Assembly (NCBI GenBank): GCA_910579425.1
Contig: CAJTVL010000107.1
Span: 1 to 11,948 of the forward strand
Source: an uncultured Lachnospiraceae bacterium
GTDB lineage: Bacteria > Bacillota > Clostridia > Lachnospirales > Lachnospiraceae
Direction of reading: 5' to 3'
Length of the DNA stretch: 11,948 nucleotides
Shown here: in pieces, positions 8,565 to 11,948 of the stretch
Layout: every line of letters begins with the position of its first letter
Position numbering within the stretch: the stretch's first letter is position 1
Program-made: the position numbers and the translations under genes
The notes under the pieces: generated by a model
Told to the model about the DNA's origin: nothing
Database searches by the model: none
Seen by the model: only the letters and a program-made list of their open reading frames with translations

Positions 8565-8591
8565 AAAAAGGAGGGAAATGCTTCCCTCCTT
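8565..8591 (-). terminator. Intrinsic terminator/attenuator after the solute-binding protein gene
   Basis: A perfect 10-bp stem (8568-8577 with 8582-8591, GGAGGGAA type) with a 4-base loop is followed on the minus strand by a run of five T before a C. It lies about 22 bases after the stop of the solute-binding protein gene and ahead of the permease genes. This is the standard layout of a partial terminator that lets most transcripts stop after the abundant lipoprotein and some read on into the permeases and GH35. Confidence 0.75.
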
Positions 8592-8613
8592 CCCCTGACT
8601 CCACAATTCTTTT

Positions 8614-9975
8614 TTATTCCTCGTTGATCCTTTTTTCGATATTGTCAAGCGCAGTCTGAGGGTCAACAGTTCCGTCAAATACTCCGGCCATTTCATCACT
8701 GAATATGGTATCCCAGGAAGACCAGTTCGGCCCAACAGGAGGCGTATATACCATTTCACCGGAACGGCCAAATACCCCTAAGTCAACCTGTTCGCTCGTC
8801 CAGTTTGCATTTTTGAAAGTGTCAGAATTTAATACCTCCAGATTCGCCGGAGCATCCTCTAAATTCTTCACGATCACATTCTGTGCCTCCACATCCGTCA
8901 TAAAGTTGATAATGTCGAACGCAATATCCGGATTTTTGCAGGTTGACGAAATCGTCATAGCACTGCCGAAGGGAGCCGTTACCTTTTTGTCTCCGCCAAA
9001 GGCTTCCACTACGTCATAGTTAAAGTCAACATCCTGCAGGCTGCTGAAGAACCAGAGTCCATTCTCCACCATACCGATTCTTCCCTGAGCAAACACTGTG
9101 CCAGCCGATGCTCCTGAACCCATATTTGCATATTCTTCTCTGGTAGGCATCACATCATGAACCGTTGTCAGCTCCTGCAAAAAGGTAAGGCCCTTTACAC
9201 TCTCTGGAGAGTTAATCACAAGATTTCCGTCATCGTCAATGACTCTCCCGCCTGCCTGGTAAATCCAGTTCATCCAGTAAGGCCACCATGTTTCCGAACC
9301 AAATCCCCAGGTCTCATCCTCTCCGCTGCCGCCGGTCATAGCCTTGCTGGCCGCCAACATATCCTCCCAGGTCCAATCCGAGGTAGGATAAGCAACCCCT
9401 GCCGCATCAAACATATCTTTATTGTAGAAGAGAACCATAGAACCGCCACGGTCGGCAATGCCATATAATTTGCCGTCATAGGAATAGGTGTCAACCGCTG
9501 TCTGTCCTACACGTGCAGTCACGTCAATTCCGGCCTGTTCAACATAATCGTCCAAGGGAAGCAAAAGCCCCTTTGATGAAAAGCTGTGAACATCTTCTGC
9601 CAATACCACAATATCCGGCGCTGTCCCGCCGGCAAACATGGTATTCAGCTTCTGAATATGGTCTGACGGCATGTAATTGATTTCAATTTTCACACCCGGA
9701 TGAGATGCCTCATATAAATCCGCCCTCTCTCGATAAGTTTTCTCATCTGTCTCCCCGCCCCAGTGAGACATGGTAATTACCGTTTCATCTCCCGTGCCCT
9801 CTGTCTGCGCCTGTTCCTTGGATTCTTCTGCCTGCTTCCCGGAATCCTCTGTCTTTTCGACCTCTGTAGATTTCTGCTGATTGTCAGAGGCGCTGTCATT
9901 TTTTCCTCCGCATCCAGCCATCGTTCCGATGGTGAGCGCGCACACAATCCCTAATGCCAGCCATCTTTTTTTCAT
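8614..9975 (-). CDS. Sugar ABC transporter solute-binding lipoprotein (family 1)
   Basis: Extracellular receptor of the sugar importer, anchored to the outer face of the membrane. The 453-residue protein begins with a lipoprotein signal peptide (MKKRWLALGIVCALTIG...) and lipobox TMAGC, with Cys22 as the lipidated residue. A Ser/Glu/Lys-rich linker follows to about residue 66, then the two-lobe binding fold, with HIQKLNTMFAGGTAPDIVVL (about 106-125) typical of the SBP_bac_1 family and a Trp/Tyr-rich segment (TWGFGSETWWPYWMNWIYQAGG) expected to line a sugar site. GGGAGG stands 6 bases before the ATG. It is the first gene of the operon. Ligand is unknown; an oligosaccharide with terminal beta-galactose is the natural guess from the GH35 gene downstream. 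Confidence 0.93.
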   Translation of the reverse strand: MKKRWLALGIVCALTIGTMAGCGGKNDSASDNQQKSTEVEKTEDSGKQAEESKEQAQTEGTGDETVITMSHWGGETDEKTYRERADLYEASHPGVKIEINYMPSDHIQKLNTMFAGGTAPDIVVLAEDVHSFSSKGLLLPLDDYVEQAGIDVTARVGQTAVDTYSYDGKLYGIADRGGSMVLFYNKDMFDAAGVAYPTSDWTWEDMLAASKAMTGGSGEDETWGFGSETWWPYWMNWIYQAGGRVIDDDGNLVINSPESVKGLTFLQELTTVHDVMPTREEYANMGSGASAGTVFAQGRIGMVENGLWFFSSLQDVDFNYDVVEAFGGDKKVTAPFGSAMTISSTCKNPDIAFDIINFMTDVEAQNVIVKNLEDAPANLEVLNSDTFKNANWTSEQVDLGVFGRSGEMVYTPPVGPNWSSWDTIFSDEMAGVFDGTVDPQTALDNIEKRINEE

Positions 9976-10002
9976 GCCGTTCCTCCCTTCAGGTGAGTAA
10001 TA

Positions 10003-10053
10003 TTATTTTTTTGAAATCGATTTCTTACCAGCGGATAAAAAAAGAGTTCTCAT
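10003..10053 (-). CDS. Possible 16-residue leader ORF upstream of the binding protein gene
   Basis: In the leader, AGGAG stands 6 bases before an ATG at 10053, opening MRTLFLSAGKKSISKK and ending with TAA at 10003-10005, 27 bases before the solute-binding protein start. Its codons cover the downstream palindrome (10013-10024), so base composition there serves two readings. It could be a translated leader peptide affecting ribosome loading, or a chance ORF; the good ribosome site is the only positive evidence. It matches no family I know. Confidence 0.3.
   Translation of the reverse strand: MRTLFLSAGKKSISKK
10013..10024. promoter_or_regulatory. Downstream LacI-type operator or CcpA cre-like site
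   Basis: Perfect 12-base palindrome GAAATCGATTTC. With one flanking base on each side it fits the catabolite-control cre pattern TGWNANCGNTNWCA except for the last base. It also matches the promoter-proximal site in 14 of 16 positions over TTGAAATC-ATTTC-T. It lies about 194 bp (centre to centre) downstream of that site, inside the leader. It may be an auxiliary operator for looping or a roadblock, or the CcpA input of the operon. Confidence 0.55.
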
Positions 10054-10205
10054 ACCCTTCTCCTGCATTAAAAACCATGGTATTTCCCATACAACAGACA
10101 ATATTTACGTACCTGCTCTCATAAATCCGCAATTTTTAACCATACTTTTCCAATATCCTGAAGCCCTGCAGATTTTTTTGAGCAAATTGTCTACCACTGA
10201 TGTTT

Positions 10206-10219
10206 TGAAATCCATTTCA
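10206..10219. promoter_or_regulatory. Primary LacI-family operator at transcription start
   Basis: TGAAATCCATTTCA has perfect 6-base arms around a central CC, the size and AT-rich arm pattern of LacI-family operators. It begins right at the predicted start of transcription (about 10220) of the minus-strand promoter, the classic position for repression by the neighbouring LacI-family protein. Confidence 0.65.
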
Positions 10220-10226
10220 TATTCAC

Positions 10227-10255
10227 ATATTATCATCCCATATATGGTTTGTCAA
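10227..10255 (-). promoter_or_regulatory. Sigma-A promoter of the sugar operon
   Basis: On the minus strand a perfect -35 TTGACA (10250-10255) is separated by 17 bases from TAATAT (10227-10232), which is preceded by TGA (extended -10). AT-rich sequence upstream of the -35 (TATAATATTATA palindrome, about 10257-10268) could act as an UP element. Predicted start is near 10220, giving a leader of about 245 bases before the lipoprotein start codon. Confidence 0.8.
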
Positions 10256-10346
10256 CTATAATATTATAATTTCACACAATCAAAAATGACCTGTTCCGTC
10301 TTTGTCTATCCACATTTTCTCCACTCACATTTCTTCTATTCGGCTT

Positions 10347-10398
10347 TGAAGTAAGAATAACGATATTTTATCATACTTCACGTGAATGCATATGCATT
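10347..10398 (-). other. Palindromes just after the regulator stop codon
   Basis: Right after the LacI-family stop codon (10400-10402) lie a perfect 14-base palindrome AATGCATATGCATT (10385-10398), an overlapping palindrome TTCACGTGAA (10377-10386) and a 7-base inverted repeat TGAAGTA (10347-10353) with TACTTCA (10374-10380) around a 20-base loop. They could fold into transcript-end hairpins for the regulator, but no T run follows on the minus strand, so intrinsic termination is not assured. A protein-binding role is equally possible. Confidence 0.35.
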
Positions 10399-10399
10399 T

Positions 10400-11431
10400 T
10401 CACAGGAGTCTGCAGGAATCCCTGACAATCAATCTGGGTAAAATTGTCTGCTTGCGCACAGGTTCTCTTCCCTCTACCGCATCAATCGCCGTATCCACAA
10501 GTTTTTTCCCAAACTCTTCATATTCTAGGCTGACCGAAGTCAATCTGGGATGGCATATATTTGTCACAAATGTGTCATCAAAGCTGACCACTGAAATATC
10601 CTGCGGAATCCTCAATCCCATTTCAAATGCCGCACGAATAATCCCTATGGCCGTAAAATCATTGATCGCAATCACTGCTGTGGGATGTATATCCAGCTCA
10701 AACAGTTTTTTCATTTCCTGATAACCGCTTTGATCGTTATAATCCCCCTCTACTATAAATTCCCTGTTTAAGGCAATACCGCTTCTCTGCAGTATCTGTT
10801 TGTACTTCAGCCTTTTTTCTACCGTCTGACGCACTTCACCGCTACCGCCCACAAGGGCGATCTTTTTGTGCCCTAACGCCAAAAGATAATCCATTACAAG
10901 CTCGCAGGCTCTCATCTCGTCTATATTGACCTGATAGCAATCTGCCCCGTCTGCCTTTCCTGTAATTACAATCGGAATAGAATTTGCAATCCGGTTCATG
11001 TGTTCTATGTGCTTCATATCCGGGATGAACCTGTCAACAAGCCCTCCCACCTTAACGATCGCCGCCACTCTGTGTTCATACATATTATCCAGATATTTTT
11101 CTTCCATTTCAGCCCTTCCTATAGTACTGCTGACGATCATGGAATATCCCCTGCTGCTTGCCTCCCTTTCACAAACCGAAAGCAGGGTTGCATAAAAGGG
11201 ATTGGTAAAGTCTACCATGATCATTCCTATTACACGGCTTTTGGTTTCTCTCAGGCTTTTTGCCAATGCATTGGGTTTAAAATCGTACTTTTTGATCAGG
11301 CTGTCTATTTTCTCCTTCTTCTCCCTCGACACCCTTGCGTTTCCTGTAAGTACCCGGGACACAGTTGCAACAGAAACCCCCGCTTCCCTGGCAATATCAT
11401 AAATTGTTACATTTCTTCCGTTTTCCATCAT
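10400..11431 (-). CDS. LacI-family transcriptional regulator
   Basis: DNA-binding repressor of 343 residues. The N-terminal helix-turn-helix is plain: VTIYDIAREAGVSVATVSRV (8-27), with a hinge helix at PNALAKSLRE (about 53-62). The ligand-binding half (about 65-335) is the periplasmic-binding-protein-like fold, with VIGMIMVDFTNPFYATLLS, HKKIALVGGSG, and AVIAINDFTAIGIIRAAFEM then GLRIP. The C-terminal ISVVSFDDTFVTNICHPRLT and SLEYEEFGKKLVDTAIDAVEG are typical of the family. The start has two adjacent ATG codons (11431 and 11428) after AAAAGGG. It is encoded directly upstream of the sugar operon on the same strand, and a LacI-type operator lies at the operon promoter, so it is most likely its sugar-responsive repressor. 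The inducer is unknown. Confidence 0.93.
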   Translation of the reverse strand: MMENGRNVTIYDIAREAGVSVATVSRVLTGNARVSREKKEKIDSLIKKYDFKPNALAKSLRETKSRVIGMIMVDFTNPFYATLLSVCEREASSRGYSMIVSSTIGRAEMEEKYLDNMYEHRVAAIVKVGGLVDRFIPDMKHIEHMNRIANSIPIVITGKADGADCYQVNIDEMRACELVMDYLLALGHKKIALVGGSGEVRQTVEKRLKYKQILQRSGIALNREFIVEGDYNDQSGYQEMKKLFELDIHPTAVIAINDFTAIGIIRAAFEMGLRIPQDISVVSFDDTFVTNICHPRLTSVSLEYEEFGKKLVDTAIDAVEGREPVRKQTILPRLIVRDSCRLL

Positions 11432-11486
11432 ATCCCTTTTATCCTTTCACATCCTGTTATCCCGGCTCCAATGACTTGCGGATAAG

Positions 11487-11521
11487 AAAAACGGACGCCT
11501 CCTAAGACCCCCGGAGACGCC
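11487..11521 (-). terminator. Terminator-like hairpin in the regulator's leader
   Basis: On the minus strand GGCGTCTCC (11513-11521) pairs with GGAGGCGTCC (11493-11502) as a nine-pair GC-rich stem with one U-G pair and one bulged base, loop of ten, followed by G and five T. It lies between the predicted regulator promoter (11547-11575) and the regulator start at 11431. It either ends transcripts coming from upstream or attenuates the regulator gene. On the plus strand the stem is weaker and lacks a T run. Confidence 0.6.
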
Positions 11522-11546
11522 ACCTATATCATCTGATTTCTCTATT

Positions 11547-11575
11547 ATTATATACTATGTCTGACATCAGGTCTA
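11547..11575 (-). promoter_or_regulatory. Probable promoter of the LacI-family gene
   Basis: TAGACC (-35, 4 of 6 matches) and a perfect TATAAT (-10, 11547-11552) are 17 bases apart on the minus strand. The dyad CTGA-TG-TCAG (11561-11570) lies in the spacer, a place where a bound protein would block polymerase. The predicted start is near 11540, leaving a leader of about 110 bases that contains the terminator-like hairpin. Confidence 0.5.
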
Positions 11576-11948
11576 TAAAAGGGGGGATTTTTCCCAATTT
11601 CTTACACACTATTACTAATACCGCCTCTTTTACCTCCCTACTCTTTCAGAGTACTCTCGGAAACTCTCAGGCCTTGAAAACACCAGTTTTCCAAAGTACT
11701 CCATTTTTTATTCACCTCCACTTTTCAGTAGAGTACCACTTTTTATTTTTATCAGGATTTTTCCAGAATAAACGCATGAATGAACTTATGAGCATATTTC
11801 AGTAAAAATTGTGCATATTCACGAAGGTATATTTTCCCAATATCCTTTATCTGACATCATGAATAGTGTATGCTATGCCTGAAATGAACCAAATTATACC
11901 TGAATCCGTGAGACTTATTGTCCCGGCACATTGACAACTACATATTTA
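11576..11948. other. AT-rich intergenic stretch with imperfect repeats, possible decayed IS end
   Basis: No convincing large gene on either strand. The stretch is clearly more AT-rich than the genes to its left. Between about 11641 and 11750 three related units share CTTTTC- or GTTTTC-like, AGTAC (11650-11654, 11695-11699, 11732-11736) and TTTTTATT-like elements with spacings of 45 and 37 bases. Such multiple imperfect repeats recall the ends of IS21-family elements, but no transposase or IstB helper is present. A 24-codon ORF on the minus strand (11630-11704) has GGAGGTGA before its ATG. A TTGACA on the plus strand at 11931-11936 could belong to a promoter running out of the window. Confidence 0.35.

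Noticed and set aside
11487..11575. T-box riboswitch for the regulator leader
   Set aside because: The terminator end and a GGTGG stretch are slightly reminiscent, but there is no stem I specifier structure and the leader is only about 110 bases; a LacI-family gene is not a usual T-box target.
11630..11760. CRISPR array
   Set aside because: The repeats are few, imperfect and unevenly spaced (45 and 37 bases), with no cas genes nearby.
11557..11805. 82-codon plus-strand frame in the AT-rich intergenic stretch
   Set aside because: No ribosome binding site, no recognisable family, and it crosses the repeat block and the regulator's predicted promoter.

Overview
The window looks like chromosomal DNA of a Gram-positive gut-type Clostridia, most likely Lachnospiraceae. 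The grounds are the roughly 50% GC coding regions, strong AGGAGG-type ribosome binding sites, a DUF4317-family protein, a sugar ABC importer with a lipoprotein receptor and no ATPase gene of its own, and typical sigma-A promoters. This is an inference from gene content; no rRNA or other marker gene is present.

Layout. (1) Positions 1-1141 (+): a MATE-type multidrug efflux protein lacking its first membrane segments, with an in-frame stop just upstream. (2) Positions about 1185-2549 (-): a zone of decayed genes. It holds the C-terminal tail of a chemotaxis receptor (MCP) broken by a one-base shift, a short DUF4317 protein, and a GNAT acetyltransferase split by a frameshift. (3) Positions 2581-3960 (-): an intact NhaC-type Na+/H+ antiporter with its own extended -10 promoter. 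GNAT and DUF4317 follow closely on the same strand, so they were probably its operon partners. (4) Positions 4031-9975 (-): a carbohydrate uptake and breakdown operon read as solute-binding lipoprotein, hairpin attenuator, permease 1, permease 2 (ATGA overlap), cytoplasmic GH35-family beta-galactosidase. (5) Positions 9976-10399: a regulatory region with a near-consensus promoter, a LacI-type operator at the transcription start, a matching palindrome about 194 bp further downstream in a long leader, and a possible 16-codon leader ORF. (6) Positions 10400-11431 (-): the LacI-family regulator. (7) Positions 11432-11948: no large gene. It contains the regulator's likely promoter, a terminator-like hairpin in its leader, and an AT-rich stretch with imperfect repeats that resembles a decayed insertion-sequence end.

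How it works together. The likely model is that the lipoprotein captures a galactose-containing oligosaccharide and the two permeases import it, powered by a shared MsmK-type ATPase encoded elsewhere. The GH35 enzyme, which has no signal peptide, then releases galactose inside the cell. The LacI-family protein next door would repress the operon through the operators and be released by the sugar. The hairpin after the lipoprotein gene would give more receptor than permease. I saw no new defence system, CRISPR array, rRNA or tRNA. The most notable non-coding structure is the leader and operator architecture at 9976-10260 and the repeat-rich block at 11560-11860.
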